Below are positions 19,584 through 28,305 of a DNA stretch of 64,000 nucleotides, piece after piece; position 1 is the first letter of the stretch; each line of letters begins with the position of its first letter. The stretch is from Pantoea nemavictus (GTDB lineage: Bacteria > Pseudomonadota > Gammaproteobacteria > Enterobacterales > Enterobacteriaceae). The stretch spans positions 3,100,001-3,164,000 of the forward strand of contig NZ_JBBGZW010000001.1 in the NCBI RefSeq assembly GCF_037479095.1. Direction: 5' to 3'. Both the position numbers and the translations under genes were made by a program. The notes beneath the pieces are model-generated. The model made no database searches and was not told the DNA's origin. It was given only the letters and a program-made list of their open reading frames with translations.

Positions 19584-21110
19584 GTGAGCTATCAAACCGT
19601 CGTGGAACTCAAGTCGCTGGCGCAGCGCAAACCCACCAAATTTACCGTTGGCGACACCGATGTGGTGTTGATTCGTGACGATGAGCGCGTGCAGGCATTT
19701 CAGGCCAAATGCCCGCATGCCGGTGCGCCGTTAGAGCAGGGCGCGGTATGTGGTGACAAGCTAATCTGTCCGTGGCACAAAGCGGTGTTTCAGCTGCAGG
19801 ATGGCCAGATGTGTGAGCCGCTGGCATTAGCCAATTTGAAACGTTATCCGGTGCGGGTTGAACAGGGCAAAGTGCTGGTCAATCCGCAGGCGATGGCGCC
19901 CGCCAGTGCACCATCCGCTCAGGGAACTTCGCCAGTGTGCGTGATTTTAGGTTCGGGCGCGGCGGGCAGCGCGGCGATCTGGACGCTGCGTGATGAAGGT
20001 TTTAGCGGGCAGATTGTGTTGGTCGAGCGTGAATCAGAGGCACCTTACGATCGCACGGCGCTAAGCAAGTTTGTGCCGTCCGGCAAAATGGCAATTGAAG
20101 AGGTGCCGAAACTCCTCAAGCAAGATGTCCTGGGCGCGGTACAGCGCATTCAGGGGGATGTGGAGCAGCTGAAAGCGCTGGAGCAAACGCTGATCCTTAA
20201 GGGCGGTCAGCAGGTGAAGTTCGATCAACTGCTGATTGCCAGCGGCGGCGTGCCGCAATCGCTGGACATTGCAGGCAAGGATCTGGACGGCGTGCATCTG
20301 CTGCGCTCTCTCAATCAGGCCGATGAACTGCTGAAAGAGGTGGATAAAACTGAACAGCTGGTGATTATCGGCAACAGCTTTATCGGCATGGAGATGGCCG
20401 GATCGCTACGTAATCGTGATGTTGAGGTCACGGTGATTGCGCGTCATCCGCTGCCGTTTGCCAAACAGTTTGGCGAAGAGATTGGCCGTCACTTTTACGA
20501 TCTGCACCGCAGCAACGGGGTGAAATTTGTTGAGGGCGATCCAGTGGCGCTGGAAGGCGAGGGCAAAGTCAGCGCTGTGCGCCTGAAAAGTGGCAAGACG
20601 GTAGAGGCCAGCCTGGTGCTGTTCGGTACCGGCGTGGTGCCCGCAACCCAATTCATTCACGACCTGCCGCTCGAAGAGGATGGCAGCTTACTGACGGACA
20701 GTCAGCTACGCGTGGCGGATAACATTTGGGTGGCCGGTGATATCGCCAGCTACCCTTCGGTGCGTGGCCCGCAACGTATTGAGCACTATCGCGTGGCACA
20801 TCAGCAGGGGCGTATCGCGGCATTGAATATGTTGGGTAAACAGATATTGTATGACCGCGTGCCATTCTTCTGGACCGCGCACTACGGTACTCGTTACGAG
20901 TATTTGGGGCATGCGGAGGAGTGGGATGATTATCGCCTGCTGGGATCGCTGCAGGATAAGCGCTTTATCGCTTTCTATTGCCGCGAAGGGATGATTGCGG
21001 CGGTGTGTTCTGCCGGGCTGTATACGTTGACGGCAGCGCTGGTGCACGAGATGCAGCACCCGATGACGCTGGCGCAGGGGATTGCGCTGTATGAGGCATA
21101 TCAGGGGTAG
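19584..21110 (+). CDS. Rieske-domain FAD/NAD(P)H oxidoreductase
   Basis: Fusion of a Rieske ferredoxin with a pyridine-nucleotide-disulphide type reductase, 508 residues from GTG 19584 (AGGAGG site upstream). Rieske domain in residues 1-100: CPHAGAPLE and CPWHKAVF hold the 2Fe-2S cluster by two Cys and two His. From ~115: FAD fold VCVILGSGAAGSAAIWTL, YDRTALSK, second Rossmann fold VIIGNSFIGMEMAGSL, and FAD-binding NIWVAGDIASYP. The layout is that of AIFM3-like proteins and ferredoxin reductases of oxygenases. It may use NADH to reduce an unknown partner. It follows the amino-sugar operon after 145 bases with its own ribosome site and is followed by a REP array. Confidence 0.85.
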   Translation: MSYQTVVELKSLAQRKPTKFTVGDTDVVLIRDDERVQAFQAKCPHAGAPLEQGAVCGDKLICPWHKAVFQLQDGQMCEPLALANLKRYPVRVEQGKVLVNPQAMAPASAPSAQGTSPVCVILGSGAAGSAAIWTLRDEGFSGQIVLVERESEAPYDRTALSKFVPSGKMAIEEVPKLLKQDVLGAVQRIQGDVEQLKALEQTLILKGGQQVKFDQLLIASGGVPQSLDIAGKDLDGVHLLRSLNQADELLKEVDKTEQLVIIGNSFIGMEMAGSLRNRDVEVTVIARHPLPFAKQFGEEIGRHFYDLHRSNGVKFVEGDPVALEGEGKVSAVRLKSGKTVEASLVLFGTGVVPATQFIHDLPLEEDGSLLTDSQLRVADNIWVAGDIASYPSVRGPQRIEHYRVAHQQGRIAALNMLGKQILYDRVPFFWTAHYGTRYEYLGHAEEWDDYRLLGSLQDKRFIAFYCREGMIAAVCSAGLYTLTAALVHEMQHPMTLAQGIALYEAYQG

Positions 21111-21127
21111 AGTGCAGCGCGCGCTGC

Positions 21128-21270
21128 CCCTCATCCCAACCTTCTCCCGCCAGCGGGAGAAGGGGCCGCCTGAGCTCACTATTTCCTCTCCCGCTGGCAG
21201 GAGAGATAGATGCGGCAACATGCTCGATCGGTTCCCTCTCCCGCCTGCGGGAGAGGGTTAGGGTGAGGGG
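21128..21270. repeat. REP/BIME-like palindromic array
   Basis: Three palindromic units between convergent genes: 21128-21166 (CCTTCTCCCGCCAGCGGGAG core), 21185-21205 (CCTCTCCCGCTGGCAGGAGA core) and 21234-21270 (CCCTCTCCCGCCTGCGGGAG core, then GGTTAGGGTGAGGGG). Units one and three are in opposite orientation, the arrangement of a bacterial interspersed mosaic element. The same unit type ends the element at 31556-33011. Confidence 0.8.
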
Positions 21271-21283
21271 CAAACCGCTCCAA

Positions 21284-22096
21284 TCACTGCTTACTCAACG
21301 CCTCTGACTTCGCCATGCAAGCCTGCATCGCGTTAATCACTGCGGCGCGGAAGCCTTTCTCTTCCAGCACTTTTACCGCTTCAATGGTGGTGCCGCCTGG
21401 CGAACACACCCGATCTTTCAGCACGCACGGATGCTCGCCGGTTTCCAGCACCATCTGCGCTGAGCCTTTTACCGCCTGCGCCGCGAACTGATACGCCTGT
21501 GCACGCGGCATGCCGCCGAGCACCGCGGCATCCGCCATCGCTTCAATAAACATAAACACATACGCCGGTGCCGAACCGCTTACGCCAACTACCGCGTGAA
21601 TCAGATATTCATTCACCACCGCCGCTTTGCCGAAGCTCTCGAAAATGGCGACCACTTCATCCACTTCATGCGCTTCCACCAGCACGTTAGGCGTCACAGA
21701 CGTCATGCCTTCATTCACCAGCGACGGCGTATTGGGCATCACGCGAATGATTTTGCGATCGTGGCCTAAAACAGAAGCCAATGAATCGAGCGTCACACCC
21801 GCCGCAATCGATACCACCAGCACATCTTTTTTCAGTTGACCGGCAACATCTTTCAGCACTTTGAGAATCACATTGGGTTTCACCGCGCCAAACAGGATAT
21901 CGACTTCACGCGCCAGGCATTCAACGCTCTCTGCGGCGGTGATGCCGTACTGTTGCGCCATCGCCTGATTGGTGGCCGGTTTGCGGTCAAATACCAGGAT
22001 ATTGGCCGGGGCGATCTGCCCGCTGTTCACCAGTCCGCTGATGATAGCTTTCGCCATATTGCCGCAGCCGACAAACCCGATTTTTTTCTCCAGCAT
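21284..22096 (-). CDS. proC: Pyrroline-5-carboxylate reductase
   Basis: Last step of proline synthesis: NAD(P)H-dependent reduction of pyrroline-5-carboxylate. It has 270 residues (269 in E. coli) when started at ATG 22096, MLEKKIGFVGCGNMAKAI, which is the normal family start; the long upstream extension is not family sequence. Seen: Rossmann GFVGCGNMA, VKPNVILKVLKD, RVMPNTPSLVNEGMTSV, VGVSGSAPAYVFMFIEAMADAAVLGGM with the substrate site, and VCSPGGTTIEAVKVLE. It is divergent from yaiI, as in E. coli, and convergent with the Rieske oxidoreductase, with REP units in between. Confidence 0.96.
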   Translation of the reverse strand: MLEKKIGFVGCGNMAKAIISGLVNSGQIAPANILVFDRKPATNQAMAQQYGITAAESVECLAREVDILFGAVKPNVILKVLKDVAGQLKKDVLVVSIAAGVTLDSLASVLGHDRKIIRVMPNTPSLVNEGMTSVTPNVLVEAHEVDEVVAIFESFGKAAVVNEYLIHAVVGVSGSAPAYVFMFIEAMADAAVLGGMPRAQAYQFAAQAVKGSAQMVLETGEHPCVLKDRVCSPGGTTIEAVKVLEEKGFRAAVINAMQACMAKSEALSKQ

Positions 22097-22243
22097 CGCT
22101 TTATCCTCTAAGTGGTTCATTTTCTGTGGGGGTAAGCTTACGTCAGCGAGGATTAATAACAAGGCAGGCAGACAGCAAAAACAGTTGCCATTCTGCCGCA
22201 GCACGGCAAGATCAGCCTCATTGTCTGCGAAAAAGGAGTCATC

Positions 22244-22687
22244 ATGTCGATTTGGGTTGATGCGGATGCCTGTCCCAATGTCATCAAAGAGGTGTTGTAC
22301 CGCGCTGCGGAGCGCACCAAAGTCACCGTGACGTTTGTCGCTAACCAACCGCTGCGCGTGCCGCCTTCGCCGTGGCTGAAAACGCTGCAGGTGGCTGCCG
22401 GTTTTGACGTGGCCGATAATGAGATTGTGAAACGCGTGCAGCCGGGTGAGCTGGTGATTACCGGCGATATTCCGCTGGCAGCGGAAGTGCTGGAGAAAGG
22501 CGCTGCGGCGTTGAATCCGCGCGGTGAACGCTATTCGCCGGATACCATCCGTCAGCGCTTAACCATGCGTGACTTTATGGAAACGATGCGTGCCAGCGGG
22601 ATTCAGAGTGGCGGTCCGTCGACGTTGAGCCAACGCGACCGCCAACTGTTTGCTAATGAACTGGATAAGTGGTTACGCCAGCGCTAA
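22244..22687 (+). CDS. yaiI: YaiI/YqxD family (UPF0178, DUF188) protein
   Basis: Conserved cytoplasmic protein of 147 residues (152 in E. coli), function unproven. It has the family pattern: [20 protein letters not shown] at the start, an Asp-rich PIN-like active-site arrangement ([29 protein letters not shown]), then [21 protein letters not shown] and [22 protein letters not shown]. The acidic pattern suggests a metal-dependent nuclease-like fold. Ribosome site GGAG before ATCATG. Place beside proC is conserved with E. coli. It converges with the DUF2076 gene, the two stops meeting without a gap. Confidence 0.92.
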   Translation: MSIWVDADACPNVIKEVLYRAAERTKVTVTFVANQPLRVPPSPWLKTLQVAAGFDVADNEIVKRVQPGELVITGDIPLAAEVLEKGAAALNPRGERYSPDTIRQRLTMRDFMETMRASGIQSGGPSTLSQRDRQLFANELDKWLRQR

Positions 22688-23389
22688 TCAGACGAAGCTG
22701 TCATCGTCGTCAAAGTCGCCACCGCTGCTAAAATCGCCGAAATCATTGTTATCCGCCAGGTTGTTATCCCAACCCGAATTATCATTGAGAAACGCGTTGT
22801 TACTGTCGTTGCCGTTGAAGGTATCGAGGCTGTTATCGACCTGCGGCAGCGCCGGTTCGTTAATGATGTTAACGATCTCTTCCGGTTGCGAATGGTGGAA
22901 CATGCTGGTCAGCATATCCGCCATCACCACGCCACCCGCCACGCCAACTGCCGTTTGCAATGCGCCGCCGAGGAAGCCGGTGCCGCGCGCCGGCGCTGCA
23001 CCGTATTGCTGCTGTGGCGGGGGCGCATACTGCTGCTGAGGCTGCGGCGGTGGCGTGCCCCAGGCCGGTTGTTGCTGCTGGGAGGCTGCCGGACGCGAAC
23101 CGCCGCCAAACAGGCTTGAAAGAAAACCGCCGCTGCTCTGCTGTGGCGACTGTTGCTGCTGCGCCTGCGCCAGACGATTTTCCAGATCCGTGACCTGTGC
23201 ATTGAGCTTTTTCAGCGCCGCTTCCTGAATCAGGATCGCCTGCGACATGTAGTAAGGTGCGCCAGGCTGATTCTGTAAATGCTGTTTGATTAACTGCTCT
23301 GCGCCTGCATCACGCGGGCCGCTTTGGCTTTCAGCCTGTTTCAGTCGGCTGAACAAGCTTTCAATCAATTGTTGTTCTTCGTTTTGCAT
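22688..23389 (-). CDS. DUF2076 domain protein, Gln/Gly-rich with acidic tail
   Basis: A 233-residue protein of the DUF2076 family, found in Proteobacteria with unknown function. N-terminal helical part (residues 1-80): MQNEEQQLIESLFSRLKQAE, PYYMSQAILIQEAALKKLNAQVTDLENRLAQAQ, a coiled-coil-like stretch. Then a Gly/Gln/Pro-rich linker (FLSSLFGGG, QPQQQYAPPPQQQYG), a hydrophobic Gly-Ala segment (FLGGALQTAVGVAGGVVMADML) that could insert in a membrane, and a strongly acidic Asn/Asp-rich tail (GGDFDDDDSFV). GGAGG before the ATG at 23389 supports the start. It is not present at this place in E. coli. Confidence 0.85.
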   Translation of the reverse strand: MQNEEQQLIESLFSRLKQAESQSGPRDAGAEQLIKQHLQNQPGAPYYMSQAILIQEAALKKLNAQVTDLENRLAQAQQQQSPQQSSGGFLSSLFGGGSRPAASQQQQPAWGTPPPQPQQQYAPPPQQQYGAAPARGTGFLGGALQTAVGVAGGVVMADMLTSMFHHSQPEEIVNIINEPALPQVDNSLDTFNGNDSNNAFLNDNSGWDNNLADNNDFGDFSSGGDFDDDDSFV

Positions 23390-23608
23390 GGGAAACCTCC
23401 ATTTACGGTATGACTCAATATATGAGGGCGCGACCCAGGAAAGTAAATCAGCGGCCTGGTAAGGAAATGTTGCCCGCTCTTACATTTTCGGCGATGCACG
23501 ATTCATGCATTGTTTTTCGCTGGTTAATCAAGCGAATAGCCCAGGATGTGACTGAAATACGCGTAAATCGTGCCTCGCGGGTGGCTGATAAAATAAAATC
23601 CAGGTATT

Positions 23609-23695
23609 ATGCGACGCATTATTGACCTGATGACGTTGCCCGTGCGGCACATTACGGCGGAGGATGAGCCTGGATGTCATTACCCATCTATCTGA
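23609..23695 (+). CDS. Short reading frame overlapping the aroL start
   Basis: A 28-codon frame from ATG 23609 ([15 protein letters not shown]) that covers the aroL ribosome site and ends 22 bases inside aroL. AGG lies five bases upstream. It could couple translation to aroL, or be chance. No attenuator-type run of aromatic codons is present. Confidence 0.2.
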   Translation: MRRIIDLMTLPVRHITAEDEPGCHYPSI

Positions 23696-24198
23696 TCGGC
23701 GCACGCGGTTGCGGTAAAACCACGGTGGGCCAGGCGCTGTCGCAAGCGCTGGGCTATGCCTTCAACGATACCGATCACCATCTGCAACTCACCACCCAGC
23801 GAAGCGTGGCCGAGATTGTGGCATCTGAAGGGTGGGAGAGCTTTCGCGCCCGTGAGACCGAATCGCTGCGTGCGGTTACCGCGCCAAATACGGTTATTGC
23901 CACCGGTGGCGGCATGGTGTTGGCCGAAGCCAACTGTCGCTTTATGCGTGAACATGGTCAGGTGATTTGGCTCAATGCGCCATCGGACGTCTTAGCGCAA
24001 CGTCTCGAACATCAGCCGGAAGCGGCGCAGCGTCCGACGTTAACCGGCCGTCCGATTGCCGAAGAGATGGGCGATATCCTGCGTGAACGCGCGCCTCTGT
24101 ATCGTCAAACCGCGCACCATGAAGTGAATGCGATGCAATCACCCGAGCGCGTGGTTGAGCAAATTTTGCAGTCGCTGTCACTGGCGCGCGCCAGCTAA
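23674..24198 (+). CDS. aroL: Shikimate kinase II
   Basis: Phosphorylates shikimate to shikimate 3-phosphate in the chorismate pathway. The 174 residues match E. coli AroL exactly in length. Seen: P-loop GARGCGKT at residues 9-16, the shikimate-binding Asp and Arg in [11 protein letters not shown] and [11 protein letters not shown], Walker-B-like [11 protein letters not shown], and LID-domain [13 protein letters not shown] with the adenine-side Arg. GGAGGA precedes the start by nine bases. In E. coli aroL heads aroL-yaiA-aroM under TyrR and TrpR; I see no clear TyrR box here, and the operon is split because aroM sits 4 kb away behind other genes. Confidence 0.95.
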   Translation: MSLPIYLIGARGCGKTTVGQALSQALGYAFNDTDHHLQLTTQRSVAEIVASEGWESFRARETESLRAVTAPNTVIATGGGMVLAEANCRFMREHGQVIWLNAPSDVLAQRLEHQPEAAQRPTLTGRPIAEEMGDILRERAPLYRQTAHHEVNAMQSPERVVEQILQSLSLARAS

Positions 24199-24242
24199 AC
24201 CCTCAGATTTTTCTCTCTTTTTTTGCAGCGATCCTCCGTTGT

Positions 24243-24249
24243 CTATACT
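24243..24249 (+). promoter_or_regulatory. Possible sigma-S type -10 element before yaiA
   Basis: CTATACT, preceded by GTTGT, lies 57 bases before yaiA and after the aroL stop. It is the same -10 heptamer as before osmC and could give yaiA a stationary-phase promoter of its own. Confidence 0.4.
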
Positions 24250-24306
24250 TCACGGTAGGCAGAGGATCACGGCTGCCCGTGGACAACTGAGAGAAGAGGG
24301 AAAATT

Positions 24307-24498
24307 ATGCCAACGAAACCACCCTATCCGCGTGAAGCGCGCATCGTCACTGTTGAAAAAGGCTCGTCAGATCAAACCGTGACCTGGTATGAATTACGTG
24401 CCGACCATCCCAAACCCGATACGTTAATTAGTGAACATAAATCTCAGGCCGAAGCGCAGGATGCTAAAGAGCGCTACGAGGATGCCGAAAAAGATTAA
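24307..24498 (+). CDS. yaiA: YaiA family small protein
   Basis: A 63-residue cytoplasmic protein with the same length as E. coli YaiA and most residues the same: [52 protein letters not shown]. Function is unknown; the gene is in the aroL transcription unit in E. coli, and changes there with aromatic amino-acid supply. Ribosome site GAGAGAAGAGGG upstream. Here it ends the aroL unit: a 24510-24625 ERIC element follows instead of aroM. Confidence 0.93.
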   Translation: MPTKPPYPREARIVTVEKGSSDQTVTWYELRADHPKPDTLISEHKSQAEAQDAKERYEDAEKD

Positions 24499-24509
24499 CG
24501 TTATCCATC

Positions 24510-24625
24510 ATATTTCAAGCTGTAGATACGTTGGCTTGATGTGTTCTCCCCAGTCACTGACTAAAGTAAGCGCCTGGGGATTTACACATTTGCCGCCTTC
24601 CTGCAGCTTGAACTATTCAGGATAA
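24510..24625. repeat. ERIC element, copy 1
   Basis: Contains the ERIC core in the form CTCCCCAGTCACTGACTAAA ... AGCGCCTGGGGATTTACACA with the matching outer arms CAAGCTGTAG/CTGCAGCTTG. It is about 115 bases, in the gap after yaiA, and is related to the copy at 29383-29505. Ends are approximate. Confidence 0.8.
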
Positions 24626-24822
24626 AGAAACTCAACCAAATACTGCGCATTACCCAATAAGCTCTATCCCTTCCTGCTAAATATCTTTCTCGCCTGATAA
24701 CGTCATTCAATTCTGTTTTTCTGCCGTATTTTCTCCTGCCTTAAATTCCATAAGTATTGTCCGGCTAAAAATTTGCGCTTGACGCATAAAGCCACGCGTT
24801 TTACTTTCGGGGTCTTGATAAA

Positions 24823-24835
24823 GGAACTCGGTTCC
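24823..24835. promoter_or_regulatory. Candidate IclR-family autoregulatory operator
   Basis: GGAAC-TCG-GTTCC is a perfect inverted repeat ending 19 bases before the IclR-type start codon. IclR proteins often bind short palindromes of this kind in their own promoter. The rest of this 356-base gap (24499-24854) holds the ERIC element and no gene. Confidence 0.5.
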
Positions 24836-24854
24836 ACATAGTGAAACAGGCGCC

Positions 24855-25607
24855 ATGACCACACTCGAAAATGCCTCTGCCGTACTGAAGCTGTTCCAGC
24901 GCTTTGGCGTGGCGCAGGGCCATCCGGGCTTAACGTTTACCGAGGTGGTGGATGCGTTGGGGTTGCCGAAAAGCACCGTATCGCGCCTGTTAGCGACGAT
25001 GGAAAGTGAAGGCTTACTTGAGCGTGATGCCGAGAGCCGCTGCTTTCAGATTGGCCGCGTGCTGCTGTCGGTTGCTGGTCACTATCTCTCGACGCCGTTG
25101 GTTGATAGCGCCTCGGCGCCGATGGCGCGTCTGGCGGCCAGCAGCGGTTGCATGGGCTACATCTCGGTGCTGGACGGTGACGATGTGCTGGTGATGCGGA
25201 TGTATCACGGTCGCTTCTTCACCCAGCTCGTTACGCCGCCGGGCACACGCGTTTCATTAACCGGCACTTCGACCGGACGCGTGCTGTTAGCGCAGTTAAG
25301 CGATGAAGAGGTTCGCGATCGTTTTGCCAGCAACTGGCAGGCGGCTTCGCTGAACTCACCGCTAACGCTGGATGATTTGTGTAAAGAGTTAGCCGTGATT
25401 CGACAGCAGGGCTGGGCAATGGCGCGCAATGAGACGCTGCCGGGCATCAGCTCACTGGCGGTCGCCGTGACCAATAAACATCGCGGTGAAAGTGCCGCGC
25501 TTTGTCTCTCGTTTTTATCGCAAGAAGCGGCGCCCGGTTACCCGGAAGCACTGCTCAGCGAACTACGTGCCACCGCCGCCCTAATGGCGGAAAAGTACGG
25601 CGCGTAA
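24855..25607 (+). CDS. IclR-family transcriptional regulator
   Basis: DNA-binding regulator of 250 residues. N-terminal winged helix: ENASAVLKLFQRFGVAQGHPGLTFTEVVDALGLPKSTVSRLLATMESEGLLERD. C-terminal IclR effector domain (GAF-like) from ~85: GYISVLDGDDVLVMRMYHG, SLTGTSTGRVLLAQLSDEEV, and PGISSLAVAVTNKHRGESAALCLSFL. It is transcribed in the same direction as the OPT transporter, DUF1177 and aroM genes downstream, and probably controls them; a hairpin with a TTCG loop separates them. A palindrome before its start suggests autoregulation. The effector is unknown. Confidence 0.9.
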   Translation: MTTLENASAVLKLFQRFGVAQGHPGLTFTEVVDALGLPKSTVSRLLATMESEGLLERDAESRCFQIGRVLLSVAGHYLSTPLVDSASAPMARLAASSGCMGYISVLDGDDVLVMRMYHGRFFTQLVTPPGTRVSLTGTSTGRVLLAQLSDEEVRDRFASNWQAASLNSPLTLDDLCKELAVIRQQGWAMARNETLPGISSLAVAVTNKHRGESAALCLSFLSQEAAPGYPEALLSELRATAALMAEKYGA

Positions 25608-25676
25608 CCCTGAATCAATCAGGGAATCCCTCTTAACGATTTTAAGGCGTAATACTTCGCGCCACACCAGGGAAAT

Positions 25677-25702
25677 AGCAGGTCTTCGGACCTGCTTATT
25701 TC
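25677..25702 (+). terminator. Hairpin with TTCG loop after the IclR gene
   Basis: AGCAGGTC-TTCG-GACCTGCT followed by TATTTC. The eight-base stem with a stable tetraloop probably ends the IclR transcript; outer bases AAAT/ATTT can extend it. A further short repeat CCCG-CGTGT-CGGG occurs at 25739-25751, before the OPT gene. Confidence 0.75.
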
Positions 25703-25797
25703 AATAATCAGGGAACGATTAAATAAATATGTGGATGTCCCGCGTGTCGGGCATTGCATTTTAAGGCGTTTCTACAGGGTGAAAATACGGGGATCTC

Positions 25798-27357
25798 ATG
25801 CGTCAAAATAATCCAATAAAAAGTGTTGGCGTTGCCTTAATGCTGGTTCTGCTATCCGTTGCAGGCGCCATTATTGGGGTACAGCTTATTACCACCATTG
25901 GGGTGACACCCAATACCTCTATTATCGGCGCGCTGTTTGCCATGCTGCTGGCGCGCATTCCACTGCAATGGTTTCGTCGCTACCGTTCGATTGAAGTACA
26001 AAACCTCGCGCAAACCGCTATCTCTTCTGCCACCTTTGGCGCCGCCAACAGCCTGCTGATGCCGATTGCGGTGCCGTGGGCGCTGGGCGAACCGCAGCTG
26101 GTGCTGCCGCTGTTTGTTGGCGTCAGCGCGGCGATGCTGCTTGATGCTTATCTGCTCTATCGTCTGTTCGATACGCGCGTGTTCCCCGCCAGCAATGCGT
26201 GGCCGCCGGGCGTGGCGGCAGCGGAAGCGATTAAAGCCGGGGATAAAGGCGGTCGTCAGGCGTGGCTGCTGGTGGTGGGGATTGTCGGCGGCATTGTCGG
26301 TTCGATGCTGAAGATTCCGATGTCGGCGTTTGGTACCGCGTTTATCGGCAATATCTGGGCGCTGAGTATGCTGGGTATCGGTTTTCTGCTGCGCGCGTAT
26401 GCGCAACCGGTTGCTGGTATTGATATCAACGCCCTTTATATTCCGCACGGCGTGATGGTCGGTGCCGGTTTAGTCGCGCTGATTCAGGTGGTGCAGGTGA
26501 TTCGCAGTCGCCGTAATGACCAGATCAACGTCAGCCGCAGCGATAGCGAAGTGAAGCGCTCGCTTGGCTTTGGCACCGTGGGTTATATCGTTATCTCCAC
26601 GCTGCTGGCGCTGGCAGGTGGTTTGTGGAGCCAGATGGGCCTGCCGATGCTGGTGTTGTTTATTGTTTACGCCGCCTTTGCTGCCTTTGTACATGAACTG
26701 ATTGTCGGCATCGCCGCCATGCACTCCGGCTGGTTCCCGGCCTTTGCGGTGGCACTGATTACGCTGATTCTCGGCATTCTGCTCGGCTTCCCGCCGCTGG
26801 CGCTGTGCCTGCTGTGTGGTTTCACCGCCGCAACTGGCCCGGCATTTGCCGACATGGGCTATGACCTGAAAGCCGGCTTTATCCTGCGCGGTAACGGCGC
26901 AGATATGCAGCAGGAGCTGTGGGGCCGCCGCATCCAGCTGATCGCCGCCATGATCGCCTTTGTCATCTGTATTCCGGTGGTGTGGTATGCGCATACTATT
27001 TTCTTTGCCGAAAATCTGCTGCCGCCGGTGGCGCGTGTTTACGCGAAAACCATTCAGGCCGGGGCGGAGCCGGGTATCGCCGGTAACCTGCTGATGTGGG
27101 CAATTCCGGGCGCCATCATCCAGTTAATCGGCGGACCCAAACGTCAGCTCGGGGTGCTGCTGGCGACCGGTTTGCTCATCAATAACGCCGCTGCCGGTTG
27201 GGCGGTGATGATCGGTATCGCGCTGCGAATCATCATTTTGCGTGTGTGGGGCGAGCGTGGACGTTCACCGATGGAGGTGATGGCCGCTGGATTTATCGCC
27301 GGCGACGCGCTCTACAGTTTCTTCCATTCACTCTTTGCCAGTAGCACTAAGAAATAA
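25798..27357 (+). CDS. OPT-family oligopeptide transporter
   Basis: Large inner-membrane transporter of 519 residues with about 13-14 hydrophobic helices, of the oligopeptide transporter (OPT/YSL) superfamily. Seen: ISSATFGAANSLLMPIAVPWALG, VFPASNAWPPGVAAAEAIKAGDKGG (the Pro/Gly-rich loop with conserved acidic and basic residues), IDINALYIPHGVMVGAGLVAL, and PGAIIQLIGGPKRQLGVLLATGLL. Members import peptides or metal chelates with protons. A GGGGAT site precedes the ATG. DUF1177 and aroM follow closely (15 bases, then overlapping), so this is the first gene of an operon for taking up and probably processing a peptide-like compound. Confidence 0.88.
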   Translation: MRQNNPIKSVGVALMLVLLSVAGAIIGVQLITTIGVTPNTSIIGALFAMLLARIPLQWFRRYRSIEVQNLAQTAISSATFGAANSLLMPIAVPWALGEPQLVLPLFVGVSAAMLLDAYLLYRLFDTRVFPASNAWPPGVAAAEAIKAGDKGGRQAWLLVVGIVGGIVGSMLKIPMSAFGTAFIGNIWALSMLGIGFLLRAYAQPVAGIDINALYIPHGVMVGAGLVALIQVVQVIRSRRNDQINVSRSDSEVKRSLGFGTVGYIVISTLLALAGGLWSQMGLPMLVLFIVYAAFAAFVHELIVGIAAMHSGWFPAFAVALITLILGILLGFPPLALCLLCGFTAATGPAFADMGYDLKAGFILRGNGADMQQELWGRRIQLIAAMIAFVICIPVVWYAHTIFFAENLLPPVARVYAKTIQAGAEPGIAGNLLMWAIPGAIIQLIGGPKRQLGVLLATGLLINNAAAGWAVMIGIALRIIILRVWGERGRSPMEVMAAGFIAGDALYSFFHSLFASSTKK

Positions 27358-27372
27358 TCCAGGGAATTCATT

Positions 27373-28305
27373 ATGAGTTTACAGCAGACACTGCAGGTCT
27401 TTGAGTTACTCGATAGCGCCTACATTGATGGCCAGCAGGTGGTGGATTTGTTCGCTGCTTATCCGGGCGTTAGCGCCAGCACTACCCGCGTCAGTGGGCC
27501 AAAAGGGCGTACCGATTTTGTCCGCATCGATATTCCCGGCGCGCAGGGCAAGCGCAACGGCGGCAATGCGCCAACGCTGGGTATTATTGGTCGTCTTGGC
27601 GGCATCGGTGCGCGTCCAACGCGGATTGGTATGGTGTCTGACGCGGATGGTGCCGTGGCGGCAGTCAGCAGTGCGCTGAAGCTGGCGCAGATGCAAACCA
27701 AAGGCGATGTGCTGGCGGGCGACGTGATCATCACCACCCACATCTGCCCGGATGCGCCCACTCGTCCGCACGAACCGGTCGATTTCATGGATTCGCCGTG
27801 CGACGACATCACCATGAATGACAATGAGGTGATCGCTGGCGTTGATGCGATTCTGTCGATCGACACCACCAAAGGTAACCGCATCCTTAATCACAAAGGC
27901 TACGCGCTGTCGCCTACGGTGAAAGAGGGCTACATCCTGCGCGTGTCGGAAGATTTACTGCGCATCATGGAGATGACCAGCGGCAAACCGGCGGTCACGT
28001 TCCCGATTACCACGCAGGACATCACGCCCTACGGCAACGGGGTTTATCACCTCAATAGCATTCTGCAGCCCTCCACCGCCACCGATGTGCCGGTCGTGGG
28101 CGTGGCGATCTGCGCGGAATCGGTGGTGCCGGGCTGTGGTACCGGCGCCAGCCACGAAGTGGATATCGCCTCTGCGGTGAAGTTTGCGGTGGAAGTGGCG
28201 AAAGAGTTCGGACGCGAAACCTGCCAGTTCTATGACGCGCAAGAGTACGCTGTGCTGCTATCTTTGTATGGTAGTCTCAGCCACTTGCGTAACCGGAAAG
28301 CCTGA
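27373..28305 (+). CDS. DUF1177 domain protein, operon partner of OPT transporter and AroM
   Basis: A 310-residue cytoplasmic protein of the DUF1177 family, function unknown. No signal or membrane helix. Conserved-looking acidic and His segments that could bind metal: TLGIIGRLGGIGARPTRIGM, VSDADGAVAAVSSALKLA, VIITTHICPDAPTRPHEPVDFMDSP, AILSIDTTKGNRIL and GCGTGASHEVDIASAVKF. The His-Asp-Glu pattern recalls metallopeptidases, but this is a guess. Ribosome site AGGGAA; the stop overlaps the aroM start (TGATG at 28303-28307), so it is coupled to AroM. Place between a peptide transporter and AroM suggests that it acts on the imported compound. Confidence 0.85.
   Translation: MSLQQTLQVFELLDSAYIDGQQVVDLFAAYPGVSASTTRVSGPKGRTDFVRIDIPGAQGKRNGGNAPTLGIIGRLGGIGARPTRIGMVSDADGAVAAVSSALKLAQMQTKGDVLAGDVIITTHICPDAPTRPHEPVDFMDSPCDDITMNDNEVIAGVDAILSIDTTKGNRILNHKGYALSPTVKEGYILRVSEDLLRIMEMTSGKPAVTFPITTQDITPYGNGVYHLNSILQPSTATDVPVVGVAICAESVVPGCGTGASHEVDIASAVKFAVEVAKEFGRETCQFYDAQEYAVLLSLYGSLSHLRNRKA

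Noticed and set aside
22097..22348. N-terminal extension of ProC
   Set aside because: Residues before MLEKKIGFVG do not match ProC, and a ribosome site lies directly before 22096.
23410..23673. TyrR box before aroL
   Set aside because: TGTTGCCCGCTCTTACA near 23468 has outer bases of a TyrR box but the wrong length and middle; not strong enough to report.
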